Of a stretch of DNA of 64,000 bases, positions 38,122-47,575 are shown piece by piece. Made by a program: the position numbers and the translations under genes. A model generated the notes under the pieces. It was given only the letters and a program-made list of their open reading frames with translations, searched no databases and was not told where the DNA came from. This stretch comes from UTCFX2 sp963788305 (GTDB lineage Bacteria; Chloroflexota; Anaerolineae; Anaerolineales; UBA4823), in NCBI GenBank assembly GCA_963788305.1, contig CAWBGK010000004.1:1-64000 (forward strand), given 5' to 3'. Positions within the stretch are counted from its first letter, which is position 1; each line of letters starts with the position of its first letter.

Positions 38122-38397
38122 ATGACCAAATTCTTCAGTAAATGGCTCCGAAAATTTCACCGCTGGATCGCCGTGCCGACCGGATTGCTCATCCCAGTTG
38201 CTGTGATTATCAAGCTGGCTGGGGACGCTCAGACCGTCGCCGCCTGGGATAAGTTCGACAAGATCCCTTCTTTATTAATGCTCGTGATGGCGATCAGTGG
38301 TGCGTACCTGTTCTTGCTCCCATACATCGTCAAAGGGCAGCGTAAGAAGAAAGCAGAAGCTGCCGCAAAAAGTGGACAAGCAGGTTCAACGGAATAA
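38122..38397 (+). CDS. Small two-helix membrane protein
   Basis: 91 residues with two hydrophobic segments (about 17-33 and 49-69), an F-H-R-W-I-A-V-P start to the first helix, and a Lys/Ala-rich tail. The H-R-W at a membrane entry resembles heme-carrying or PepSY-like small subunits, but no family is recognised. It lies 29 bases after the BON gene and before membrane genes at 38431-41357, so it may be a small subunit of that complex. Confidence 0.65.
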   Translation: MTKFFSKWLRKFHRWIAVPTGLLIPVAVIIKLAGDAQTVAAWDKFDKIPSLLMLVMAISGAYLFLLPYIVKGQRKKKAEAAAKSGQAGSTE

Positions 38398-38430
38398 TGT
38401 TCGCTGATATACTACTGAAGGTAAATCGAA

Positions 38431-39229
38431 ATGAAAAACAATTCTAAGATTGGAATCGTACTGGCGATTCTGGGCATTTCTGACCAGCTTGATCATTTTT
38501 TACCTGCTGGCTGTGCAATACAACCTGGTCATCGCATCCAAGCTTGCAGATGGTCGTATTGATGAGGCCACATCGGTAAGGATCACTTATGCCGTGCTCG
38601 GCTGGATTGGCATAGCTGCCGGAGCAATCTGGGCGGCAGCTCTTTATGGCTTCGCGTATAAGGAAAAGTGGGCCTGGTTTTGGGGCGCAATTGCTGCAAC
38701 CATTCAACTTCTGGTGGGATTTTTTCCGATGATCCCTGCCATGGACAGCGATCTACCCACGCCGACCATGGTCGTTTTTATCCTGGCAGCCATCCTGTGG
38801 TTTGGCATGCTTCTCATCGGCGGCGTTGAAAAGAAGATCATCGCGCTGACGTTTGTCGCCGGGATTGCCTACGTTCTGACTTTCATCGACGGGGTCGCGC
38901 CGATTGCAAAATACACGACATCTCATGACGATCCTTTTTGGAATGGCATGTATGTCTTGTCGCAGCAGGTCAGCTGGTGGGGGGCGGCAGCATGGGCAAT
39001 ATTCATCTTCGCCGTCCTGAAAAAGAAATCGTGGGCTATTCCTGTTGGCATTTTTGCGGGGACCATGTCCATGCTGGCAGGTTACCCGCTCGGGCTGCAC
39101 AACGCGCTGGTCGAGGTGCATCGATTCTCCATGTTCCTGCCCGCGCCGCTGATCAGCACAGGTCTGATGATCTACTTGCTGCTGCCAGGAACGCGAAACA
39201 TGTTATTAAAGTGGAATCAAACCGAATAG
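38431..39229 (+). CDS. Seven-helix membrane protein of unknown function (frameshifted)
   Basis: An ATG at 38431 follows GAAGG. Removing one A from the A5 run 38434-38438 connects it to the long frame ending at 39229, giving 265 residues starting M-K-T-I-L-R. About seven hydrophobic helices contain several Trp and one H-N-A-L-V-E-V-H-R segment near residue 228. No family is recognised. It lies between the small membrane gene and the 201-residue membrane gene, in the same direction and with short gaps, so it belongs to the operon around the His-rich protein. Confidence 0.65.
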
Positions 39230-39267
39230 AATTCGCTCCAAATATGTATTTTGATCAGGAGGATAAA

Positions 39268-39873
39268 ATGTTCACAATTAATAATTTTTTCTTGCTTCTG
39301 ACGGGCTTACTGGCTGCCTACCTGTGCTGGTATTTTTGGAAGCGCTATAACCTGCACAAAGCGCTGCACAACATCTACTATTTGATGGGTTTCGCAGTGC
39401 TTCTGGTTTCAGGCCTCCTGCTCATCTTCCTTGGCATGGATATTCTGGCTTCACCCTTGGTATTGACCGTTGCCAGCCTGATCCCGCTGGGCATCTCGAT
39501 GGGGCTTGCTGAAGAGTATTTCCCTGCCTGGAAGAAAATATATAAGTGGTTTGCATTAATTGGATTCCTTGCGATAGCTGTTTCCAGCATCGGCGGAATG
39601 GATAGTATGAAGAAAATTGCAGTGCCGCTCTTTCATGGGGTCGCCGGCCTGGTAATTTTCCTTGGGCCTTTCTTTGCGAAGAACGCTCCAAAGGGTTTCT
39701 GGTGGGTCGGGATCGGCGGCCTGCTCATCGGACTTGGCGGAATTGCACTGGCTTTTATCTCCGTCGGCACGCAGCTGCTTTTCTTCAGTCCGGAGTTTGT
39801 AATGCAAATCCTCTCCCCCCTTCTCTTTCTTATGACTGGAGCATTCACCATAGGCTTTACCAGAAAGGGATAG
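39268..39873 (+). CDS. 201-residue membrane protein, paralogue A
   Basis: About six hydrophobic segments; ATG 39268 follows a strong AGGAGG. It is a paralogue of the gene at 43191: both have exactly 201 residues and share the same layout, with L-L-L-I-F/I-L-G near residue 50, a P-L-x-x-S-x-G-L segment near 72 and an H-G-V-A-G segment near 125. The conserved membrane His in H-G-V-A-G could be functional. Function unknown. It ends 8 bases before the His-rich polytopic gene. Confidence 0.7.
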   Translation: MFTINNFFLLLTGLLAAYLCWYFWKRYNLHKALHNIYYLMGFAVLLVSGLLLIFLGMDILASPLVLTVASLIPLGISMGLAEEYFPAWKKIYKWFALIGFLAIAVSSIGGMDSMKKIAVPLFHGVAGLVIFLGPFFAKNAPKGFWWVGIGGLLIGLGGIALAFISVGTQLLFFSPEFVMQILSPLLFLMTGAFTIGFTRKG

Positions 39874-39880
39874 AAACCTC

Positions 39881-41357
39881 ATGCGGCAGTTCTTTAAAGA
39901 TCGTTTGAACTACCTCTTTAGCTCTACCAAAGGCTTGATCCTGGTTGCAATCGCCATGGTGGCAATGGTCACGGCTGTGTGGGGGATGCTCTCAGGCCCA
40001 ATGGCTGAGATGGGTGTGCGTGAAGTGGTCATTAAGCTGCTGGGCATGGATATGGTGCAGGCCGATCGCGAAGGGCGCATCATCATCCTGTACCACTCCA
40101 TCGCGATGGCTATCATCGCCATCGAAGTGTATATGGTCACCAGCCTGCTGGAGATGAAGCCTTTCTATAAGACCGCCGTCCGGGTGCTTATCACGGTCGG
40201 CTATCTTGTGACGATGGTCTTTGGCCTGGCTTTTGCTTACTTTGGCCACTTCTGGGCTTTTCATGGTTTGTATATCGCAGGATTATCGCTCATTTTCTTT
40301 GCGGGTGTGCTGCTTGTGATAGCGCTCTGGCCCTGGAACCCCAACTATCGAAATACAGACAGGTCCTATGCCCACATCGGCAGCCTGGACCTGGAACGCA
40401 CCGCCTTTTTTGCGACAGCGCTGACCACGGTGCTCTCGGCATTGTTCGGCGCAGTGCCTGGCTCGTTTTTTGGCAACGGGTTTGAGGTTTTCCTGGCTGA
40501 AAATATCATCCGCTTGCCTGAAAAAACGACCATGGAGTATTCCGTCATCGGCCACCTGCACATCATGCTGGCGCTGATCGCCATCATGATCACGCTCATC
40601 GTCGGCCGCTGGCTGAACTTCAAGGGCGTCATGCACAAGCTGGCAATGCCGCTTATGATCCTGGGCACCATCGTGCTCAACCTGGGCGTCTGGGGGGTGG
40701 TCACCCCGCTCGAGCCGGTGGCTCACATGATCATCTACGTCGGGGCTACGCCCTCGATGCTGGCCGCACTTCTGCTGCTCATCTGGAGTTGGGCTACGTT
40801 GATGAGGGAAGGCACTGCTCATCTAAAAAAACCCGGCTTTGGACAAAAGATCAGCGCGCTCCTGCGCGACCCGCTCAAGTTTGGCGTGACCTGGCAGATG
40901 CTCTTTATGAACTTCACCACCTCGGGTATTGGCATTTTCATGGCCGTCAAGCTGGACGAGATCTTCCGCGTCTGGCCGGCTCGTGAAGAACGAATCGAGC
41001 TTACCGGGCACTGGCACGTACTTTCGGCGATCATCGCAACGATCATCTTGCTGTACTACGGCGATATGATCGGCTTGAAAGGTAAAATCCGCCAGCTGTA
41101 CGGCTGGGGCATCATCATTCTCTCAAACATTGCTTTTGCCGCCGTCACAGTATTTGAGATGAAGCGCCTCTTTGTCACCGAGGCGGAGCAGCAGCCGCTT
41201 GTCAATTTCCTGATGGTATGCCATGGACTTCGGACTCGCCATGCTGCTGGTCATGTTGGCGGTCGTGATGGTTTGGCGCCTGGCAGATTTGTTCAAGTCA
41301 AAGGGTCGCTGGTCGGAAGAAACGAGCCACGAGCTTTATCAGGAGGTGGCAGAATGA
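39881..41357 (+). CDS. His-rich polytopic membrane protein, heme-copper-oxidase-like (frameshifted)
   Basis: 491 residues after removing one base near 41216. The corrected stop at 41355-41357 then overlaps the next ATG, which supports the correction. It has about 11-12 hydrophobic helices. Intramembrane His are frequent: H72 (Y-H-S-I-A-M-A), H123 and H128, an H225-x-H227 pair (G-H-L-H-I-M-L), H252, H282 and a second H377-x-H379 pair (G-H-W-H-V-L-S). An H-x-H in a late helix and a His in helix 2 recall the heme ligands of heme-copper oxidases and NO reductases. The adjacent His pair of the CuB/FeB site is missing. Heme O synthase and a NirV-like gene follow. It may be a novel NO or O2 reductase subunit. 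Confidence 0.6.
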
Positions 41358-42247
41358 AACGCCTTGTCCCAACCATGATCTTAATTGGCGTTTTATTAGC
41401 TTCCTGTGCGACGGTTGATCTGAACGCACCTCTGCCCGTCTACGATACTGGAGTGGATTCGAACGCCTGGGTAAAAATCCCGGATGGTGAGTTCTTTTTT
41501 GGTCAACATGAGGATGTTGAGACAACTCCAGCGTTCGAGATCATGGTCACCGATGTGACTAAAGCGCAATATGCTGATTTCTTAAACCGGGCGCTTGCAG
41601 ATGGCAAAATTAAAGTGGACGGCGAGCAGATTGTTGGCTTCTATCCCGGCGATGAATTTCACGGCGTCAAGCACGAAGAACCGATCGACGCCGGCGACTG
41701 GATTTTCATCCCGCTGGATGACCCCTCCCAGCGCATCATGTTTGATGGCAAAACCTTCACCGTCCAGCCGGGCTATGAAAACCACCCGATGACGATGGTA
41801 AGCTGGTTTGGGGCCTGGGGCTACTGCGATTTATCACGACTGGCGGCTGCCGACCGAGCTGGAATGGGAAAAGGCCGGGCGTGGGACAGACTCACGTCCC
41901 TTCCCCTGGGGTGATGATATCCTGCGTGAGAACGCTAATTTCTATGCTAGCCGCGACCCGTTCGAGGATATGAGCTCCTACGGTTCGCGTACCACGCCGG
42001 TGGGCTTTTACAACGGCCAGCAGCTATGATGGTTATCACACGCTTGACTTCGATCTCCCCATATGGATTGTATGATATGGCTGGAAACGTGTGGCAGTGG
42101 ACCGGCGACGTCTACGAAGGAATGCATTACCGCTTTATGCGCGGCGGATCGAAGGACACCTATGATATGGACCTGAGGTTATGGGTGCGGAATAATGCCA
42201 CGCCTACCTACTTCAGCCCAGGAGTGGGTTTCCGCTGCGCCCGCTAA
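41354..42247 (+). CDS. NirV-like lipoprotein with SUMF1/FGE-type domain (three frameshifts)
   Basis: The ATG at 41354 overlaps the previous stop. Three extra bases, at TTT 41830-41832, CC 42017-42018 and CCCC 42057-42060, break it; removing them gives 296 residues. The signal peptide ends in L-A-S-C. The FGE-sulfatase-type domain has W-R-L-P-T-E-L-E-W-E-K-A, F-P-W-G-D, M-A-G-N-V-W-Q-W and R-G-G-S...V-G-F-R-C-A-R. The Cys pair of true formylglycine-generating enzymes is not seen, so catalysis is unlikely. NirV-type FGE-domain proteins accompany nitrite and NO reductases, which fits this neighbourhood. Confidence 0.75.
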
Positions 42248-42259
42248 AACTAATCTCTC

Positions 42260-42300
42260 GGAAAATGGTGGGGCGAAGGCAGCTTGCCCTGCCATTTTCC
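42260..42300. terminator. Hairpin between the NirV-like and cyoE genes
   Basis: The outer 9-bp perfect stem (42260-42268 with 42292-42300) has A4 on one arm and T4 on the other. An inner gggc/gccc stem lies inside. It begins 13 bases after the stop. It could terminate in either direction or separate expression of cyoE, whose start lies 18 bases downstream. Confidence 0.55.
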
Positions 42301-42317
42301 ATTGTCGGAGCAAAAGC

Positions 42318-43174
42318 TTGAAAATTGTGCCTGACAACATCCGGCTTTACTGGCCGCTTACGAAGAGCTTGCAAACGGGCTTGCTTGTATCCACCGGCCT
42401 GGCGGGTTACATGAGCGCCCGCTGCCCCGTCTTCAACCTGCCCACTATGGTTGTCCTGTTCCTCAGCCTGGTGGCGTCAATCAGCGGAAGCACGATACTG
42501 AATATGTGGTGGGACCGCGATATCGATGCGAAAATGGGCCGGACACAAAAACGCCCCCTCGCTTCCGGAAAAATTGATCCTGCTGAAGCCTTGCGGGTTG
42601 GGCTGGCGCTCTCGCTGCTTGGCGTGGGGTTGGCGGTAGCCTTAAATCCTCTTTACGGCCTGATCATCTTTGCAGGTTTGTTCTTCGACGTAGTTATATA
42701 CACCCTGTGGCTCAAGCGGCGCACCTGCTGGAGCATCGTCTGGGGTGGTATTTCGGGCGGCATGCCCATTCTGGCCGGTCGGGTCCTGGCTGTTGGCGGT
42801 GTTGGATTGGGTGGGGATACTCCTTGCGCTCGGTATCCTGTTCTGGATCCCGACCCATATCCTGACTTTCCAGCATGCGCTATTTTGATGATTACCAACA
42901 TGCAGGTGTGCCCACATTCCCATCTACATACGGATTTGGCGTTACCCGGGTGACGATCGCCGTCTCGAGCATCCTGGCCGCTATTTCCATGGGACTGGCT
43001 GCCTGGGGCATCGGAATTGAATGGGGTTTTTTACGGCTGTTGGGAGTGCTTTCATTCGGCCTGCTAGTACTGGCAATCAGCATGATCTTCCGCCCTTCAG
43101 AGCGGGTCAACTTCGGATTATTCAAATATGCTTCTGTCTACATGCTCTCTTCGATGATATTAATGATGTTCTAG
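42318..43174 (+). CDS. cyoE: Protoheme IX farnesyltransferase (heme O synthase) (two frameshifts)
   Basis: Extra bases at TT 42802-42803 and CC 42870-42871 split it; corrected length is 284 residues. The start is probably TTG 42318 after a CGGAG site. The UbiA-type prenyltransferase motif N-M-W-W-D-R-D-I-D-A-K-M-G-R-T-Q-K-R-P-L lies near residue 62 and the second motif D-Y-Q-H-A-G-V-P near residue 190. About eight helices are predicted. It converts heme b to heme o for heme-copper enzymes. Its place directly after the His-rich protein and NirV-like lipoprotein suggests it supplies heme O to that complex. Confidence 0.85.
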
Positions 43175-43190
43175 GGAGTGAAGAAAAATC

Positions 43191-43796
43191 ATGAAAATGT
43201 CTGCATTCGATCGGATTCTGCTGCTGATCACCTGCCTGCTCGCTGCATATCAGGTGGCGATCGGCATTGATGGCTTCACCACGCTACCGATCATCGCCTA
43301 CACCATCGCATTCGGTGTTCTCCTGGTCGCAGGATTGCTGCTGATCATCCTCGGCTTTGAAGTGTTGGAGTCGCCAATCGTGGTTATCGTCTCGACGATC
43401 ATCCCGCTTTCGTTATCGCTCGGCCTGGTATGGCAGTTCCTGCCGGCTTACGGCAGCGCATACCTGATCTTTGCAATCCTCGGTTTCCTGGCGATTGTCA
43501 TCACGCGTGCCATCCCCATGCAGAACAAGATTCCGACGATTGTGCTGGCCCTGGTTCATGGCGTTGCAGGGATGACGATCTTCTTGCTGCCAATCCTGCT
43601 CGTACTTCAAGGTGTGATGGAGCCAGCCTTCGCACTCGTAGGGGTGGGTGGTGCGCTGATCGGTATTGGCGGTCTCCTGCTCTCATTCCTGAAGACAGGC
43701 AAGCCTATCCTTTCAAAAGAGCTGATCCTGAGAATCTTGCCAGGACTGCTGCTGCTCACCACAATTTGCTTCGTGGCGGGGTTCAAGTTCGCATAA
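43191..43796 (+). CDS. 201-residue membrane protein, paralogue B
   Basis: Six hydrophobic segments, intact frame, ATG 43191 after a GGGAG site. It has the same length and layout as paralogue A at 39268, including L-L-L-I-I-L-G-F, I-I-P-L-S-L-S-L-G-L and V-H-G-V-A-G-M-T-I-F segments. The two copies flank the His-rich protein, NirV-like lipoprotein and cyoE genes, so they may form a pair of small subunits. Function unknown. Confidence 0.72.
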   Translation: MKMSAFDRILLLITCLLAAYQVAIGIDGFTTLPIIAYTIAFGVLLVAGLLLIILGFEVLESPIVVIVSTIIPLSLSLGLVWQFLPAYGSAYLIFAILGFLAIVITRAIPMQNKIPTIVLALVHGVAGMTIFLLPILLVLQGVMEPAFALVGVGGALIGIGGLLLSFLKTGKPILSKELILRILPGLLLLTTICFVAGFKFA

Positions 43797-43843
43797 AAGC
43801 CGGCCTGGATTAATTCATCATCCAAATTTCTGAGGAGAATACA

Positions 43844-44559
43844 GTGTCATCAAATAGTCGCTTTGCCAAAATTCTACGTTTTTTCGGCATTTTGATGATG
43901 GGACTGACAGCCGGGTTCACACTGCTGGGCGGCATCGGCACGAGCTGCGCTGCGCTCTTCCCGACCAACTGGGAAAGCATGGCCCCGCTGGCAGCCTTGC
44001 AGTGGCTGTATATCCTGTTCGTGCTGGTGGGTATCGGCCTCGGCATCCTGGGTATCCGCGCCACTGATCTTGCTCATAAAAGGGACGGAGAAATCCTATC
44101 TCATGGCTTTATACGTGTTGATTGCCGGTGTTGTAGTTGGCGCTATCCATATCTTTGCTTCGCGTGCCCTGCGCGGAAATTCTATGCCTGTGGATGCGGT
44201 GGTGTACACAACTGTTTTGACGTTGGTCCTCTTCCTGCTGTTCCGGATCCCCTTCATCTGGCAAGGCGTGAATTTTACGAAAGGAAATGCCAGATCCAAT
44301 GGACTCAGCCGGAGGCGTTGCAGCCATAATGCTGGGTCTGCTCACACTCACCATTCAGTACACAATGGGCCCCACCCACACCTGGAATGGCGTCAATTAT
44401 GCCGACGCGTTCAATATGACGATGACCGGACTTGGCATAGCGTGCCTGCTTTTCGGGGTTGGACTCTTGAGTCCGGTTGCAATTTTTAAACCGAGTACCA
44501 GTACCGTTTGGAGCGAGCACTACACACAACACACACTCCACCATCACCCAGCTCAATAA
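43844..44559 (+). CDS. Multi-helix membrane protein of unknown function (two frameshifts)
   Basis: Three consecutive frames (from 43844, 44070 and 44287) join with two single-base corrections, one near 44057 and one near 44290, into about 237 residues with six hydrophobic segments. A GAGGAGA site precedes the GTG start at 43844. A G-G-I-G-T-S-C-A-A-L-F-P-T-N-W segment in the first third is distinctive. No family is recognised. It is the last gene of the plus-strand block around the His-rich protein. Confidence 0.55.
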
Positions 44560-44868
44560 CCTGAATCAATACAGCGAAATTTGGGAAACCTGAGAAAGCA
44601 TCGATAACCAACAAGGCGATAATCAGCAAAGACATCGATTTTGAATTAGCCGCTCAATTCTAACCAGTCACGTCACAAAGCTTTGCACTTGCTTGGGCGA
44701 AAGATCGGGGGAATCCGTCGCTCATGACCAACCGAAGACCTGTCGTAATTTTTTGCCATCAGGATTCTTTGAAGATTTCATAAAATCGAAGGTTAACAAC
44801 CAGTCGGTAAAAGCTCTAATCTCGTCGGATAGAATAGTATATAATACAACTGATCAGGTCGTTATTCT
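44560..44868 (+). other. Intergenic region before the nitrate-sensor remnant
   Basis: No gene. The last 60 bases are AT-rich, with tagtatataatacaac (about 44835-44850) containing a TATAAT-like -10, so the sensor remnant once had its own promoter. No FNR-type palindrome was found. Confidence 0.35.
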
Positions 44869-45190
44869 ATGAATTTATATGGTATTCGCGCCAGGCTCGG
44901 TTTGATCTTCCTGAGCTTCGCGTTTCTGGTAACGATCTCCGCCGGAGCGACTTTCTGGTCTTTGGAGACACAAAAACAGGACGCGTTGGTTATCAACCTG
45001 GCTGGTCGGCAACGAATGCTGCTCCAGCAAATGCAGCCATTCGCCGCGTGTCACCGGGCATGATAGCACTGGCGGATTCAATCGTTCGCCAATTTGAGGC
45101 TCAATCCAATCAGAAGATAACCCGCCTGCGGTGGATACATTTCAGATGCGAATATTTTTTTCGCAGGTAACTCTACTGGCTCCTGATTGA
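44869..45190 (+). pseudogene. Truncated nitrate-sensor (NarX-like) remnant
   Basis: The first 55 residues are an N-terminal membrane segment followed by the sensor signature I-N-L-A-G-R-Q-R-M-L, the nitrate-binding P-box of NarX/NarQ and PilJ-type sensors. The frame breaks near 45038. A further 40 residues of the sensor helices can be read in another frame (M-I-A-L-A-D-S-I-V and so on), then the sequence decays. The HAMP, dimerisation and kinase domains are absent; the next gene begins on the opposite strand. It points to a lost local nitrate-responsive two-component system next to narGHJI. Confidence 0.75.
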
Positions 45191-45257
45191 GAACAACCAC
45201 AGCTGGAGCTGGCTGCTAACCTTTAATGGAGCTCAATTGATTTTCTAAACTTAACAC

Positions 45258-46331
45258 TTAATTTCTAGGTTCGACAGCAGAATGCGGAAACAATTTCTTA
45301 ATCAGGTGAAAGACGAGCCCAACGAAAACTGCAAGCCAGGCAATTATTGCAAGATAGATGAAATATCGCGGTATCAGGAAAAGAAATTCGAGGTCCAGTG
45401 CCTTCGCAAGCTGAAATGTGCAAACCGTGTACATGCCTAATGGGAAGACCAGGCCCCAATACAGCGGATGATAGGTCAGTGGATAGCGTTTGATGATGTG
45501 GCGCCAGCGCTCCGAGCAGAAAAAGGAATGGAATCCACCAGGTCGCTAGAAGCCCAAAAGAAAATCGTGAAACCCTTGATGAAGGGAATTAAATCAACCA
45601 GGAATGGAGCATTTCCATTGATCAGGATATTTGCACCAGCCAGGGTGGTGATTGCGACCGCGCCCATGTTGATCCAGTAAGGAGGGGTCATCTCGTCTGG
45701 CTCGTATTTTGAAGAACATGAAACGGTAGACGATCAGCGAAATAATCAGGATATAGAACATGCAGCCGAGCAGGAAAAAGCCGAGCATGGAAAATGTGAA
45801 AATATCCTCCCAGGGTCGCGAAACGAGAGGCGATAAGCATTCCCAACACTGCGACGGATTGAGTGGAGACAACGAAAAGCATCCAGGCGCCGTTGATGCC
45901 CGATTCCAACGGCGGCTTCTCTGATTTCACAGTCAGCACGGTAAAAAGAGCATAGATTAAAAAAAGCCAGAGCGCCAGCGCCAGAATCCAGAGGATAAAA
46001 TGCGACTGTTTTGGTTGGAAGCCAGGATAACAAACTGACTCCCCAATACATTTGTCCCAGCGATGATGGTCAAAAAACCCGCGACCCAGGCGGTGATTGG
46101 AAAGGTCGCCGAGCAGGCGCGGCGGGATAGCGAATGATCCGAGCTAAGGTAAAGAAGCCAGAGGATGATGTAGAAAAGCTGGTTGAGGTAGAACAATGGG
46201 AATGCGAGAAAATCCATTTCCAATAGATGACAGGCGATGGAGATAATTCCTGTCGCCATGACGAGTGCAAAATAGGCGGGGAAAAGATCACGAATTCCAT
46301 CCTGGACGGCGCTGGTCACTTTATTCCACAT
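45258..46331 (-). CDS. TDT/SLAC1-family permease (several frameshifts)
   Basis: Minus-strand frames from ATG 46331 to a stop at 45258 assemble into about 357 residues with nine or ten hydrophobic helices. The start segment F-P-A-Y-F-A-L-V-M-A-T-G-I-I-S-I matches the tellurite-resistance/dicarboxylate transporter (TDT) and SLAC1 anion-channel family. Breaks near 45950, 45780, 45690 and 45550 fit small indels. It lies 9 bases downstream of narI in the same direction. SLAC1-type channels can conduct nitrate, so a role in nitrate or nitrite passage in place of NarK is plausible (inference). Confidence 0.72.
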
Positions 46332-46340
46332 GGCAGCCTC

Positions 46341-47015
46341 TCAGCGAGCTTTTCGCCGGTTCCAAATGACCAGTTGGAAAGGCCGCCAGAGATAGGCTAC
46401 GGGAACGCTCAGCATGTGCACCAACCGGCTGAAGGGGAAGAGCGCGATCAGCAAGGTGGCGTTCAAGAAGTGCACCTTGGCTATCCAGGGCAATGAAGCG
46501 ATGGTTTGGGTCGATGGCTGGAATGTTGCCAGAGAAGCCACCCAGGGTGTGGCGGTGTGGAGGTACCAGACCGCTCCCCAACGGTAGACGATCGCGATCC
46601 AAAGTCCAAGGATCACCTGCACGATCAGCAAGAAAGGATCAACCCAATCTACCGGCGTTGTGACCGCCCGAATTTTGGTGGATGAAAGACGCCGCAGAAG
46701 CAGTGCACCTGCACCAACAAGCGCCATCACCGCCAGGACCTTGCCCGCCAATTCTGCCAGGTAGAGCTGTTCCGGGGTGCTGTGCAGCGCAGCCATCACC
46801 CTGGGGATCGTAAAGCCTGCCAGGTGGATCAGCAAGGTCGGGATAATGCCGTAATGCCAGAGAACCGAGCCCCAAAACTGAAGATCGCTTTCCAGGAACT
46901 GTGACGAGAGACTGGTGAAAGAGAATTGGTTCGTGAAATAGCGATACAAGCTGCCCCCCACCGCCAGGGCAACCGCCAGGTAGGGAAAGACCACAAAGAA
47001 AATCAAGTCAAGCAT
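46341..47015 (-). CDS. narI: Respiratory nitrate reductase gamma subunit
   Basis: A 224-residue, unbroken membrane cytochrome b subunit starting ATG 47015 after AAAGGAG. Five helices are visible. The heme-ligand His lie in V-L-W-H-Y-G-I...L-I-H-L-A-G-F (helix 2) and in K-V-H-F-L-N...S-R-L-V-H-M-L (last helix), as in NarI. It takes electrons from quinol, or here possibly a cytochrome c, and passes them through NarH to NarG. It is the only nar gene in the window without a frameshift. Confidence 0.93.
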   Translation of the reverse strand: MLDLIFFVVFPYLAVALAVGGSLYRYFTNQFSFTSLSSQFLESDLQFWGSVLWHYGIIPTLLIHLAGFTIPRVMAALHSTPEQLYLAELAGKVLAVMALVGAGALLLRRLSSTKIRAVTTPVDWVDPFLLIVQVILGLWIAIVYRWGAVWYLHTATPWVASLATFQPSTQTIASLPWIAKVHFLNATLLIALFPFSRLVHMLSVPVAYLWRPFQLVIWNRRKAR

Positions 47016-47088
47016 GACCCAACTCCTTTTCGATTGTGCCTGAACGAGAACCAGGTGAAGCGCTGACAGGACGCCAATATACGGATTT

Positions 47089-47572
47089 TCAGACTGCTCG
47101 TCCAAAAGCATCGACCATTTTTTCCAGGGCTGGCATCAACCCTTCGCAAAGCAACACCCTGCCAAATTCGTCTTCTCTGTGTCGCTGCATCCAAACCGAG
47201 AAAGTGCAGGATAACGGACAGATGATCCGGCAGCTCCTTCCCGGCAGAATAGTCCGCCGAATGATAGGCTTCGTTCAGTTGAGCCATGAAGGCTCCGCGT
47301 TTATAGCTTTCGCCAAACAAGCTGGTAGCCAACGTATGGATAGCAGACCGGCTGCATATCAAAAGTGATGGTATACAGTTCCTCGATTTGTTCCAGCGAT
47401 TCGTTTTTCCAGCCGCGCAGAAAGCCTTCGACCGAGGCTGGCTGCTTCAGGATGAGGCTCACGCAGCAGTTGATGCAGCATTGTTCAGCCTGTTGCAGAG
47501 TATCTCGGGCGTGGGGTAATCCAAAAGGTCGGCAAACAAGTCTACAGCGTGCCAGGTAAACTCTTGTGACAT
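47089..47572 (-). CDS. narJ: Nitrate reductase assembly chaperone NarJ (frameshifted)
   Basis: The start is ATG 47572, directly after the narH stop; the natural stop is at 47089-47091. About 160 residues are read in alternating frames, with breaks near 47490, 47355 and 47120. Recognisable: L-F-A-D-L-L-D-Y-P-T-P-E near residue 12 and L-P-D-H-L-S-V-I-L-H-F-L near residue 90, both typical of NarJ/TorD chaperones that load the molybdenum cofactor into NarG. Gene order narG-H-J-I is standard. Confidence 0.82.
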
Positions 47573-47575
47573 GAT

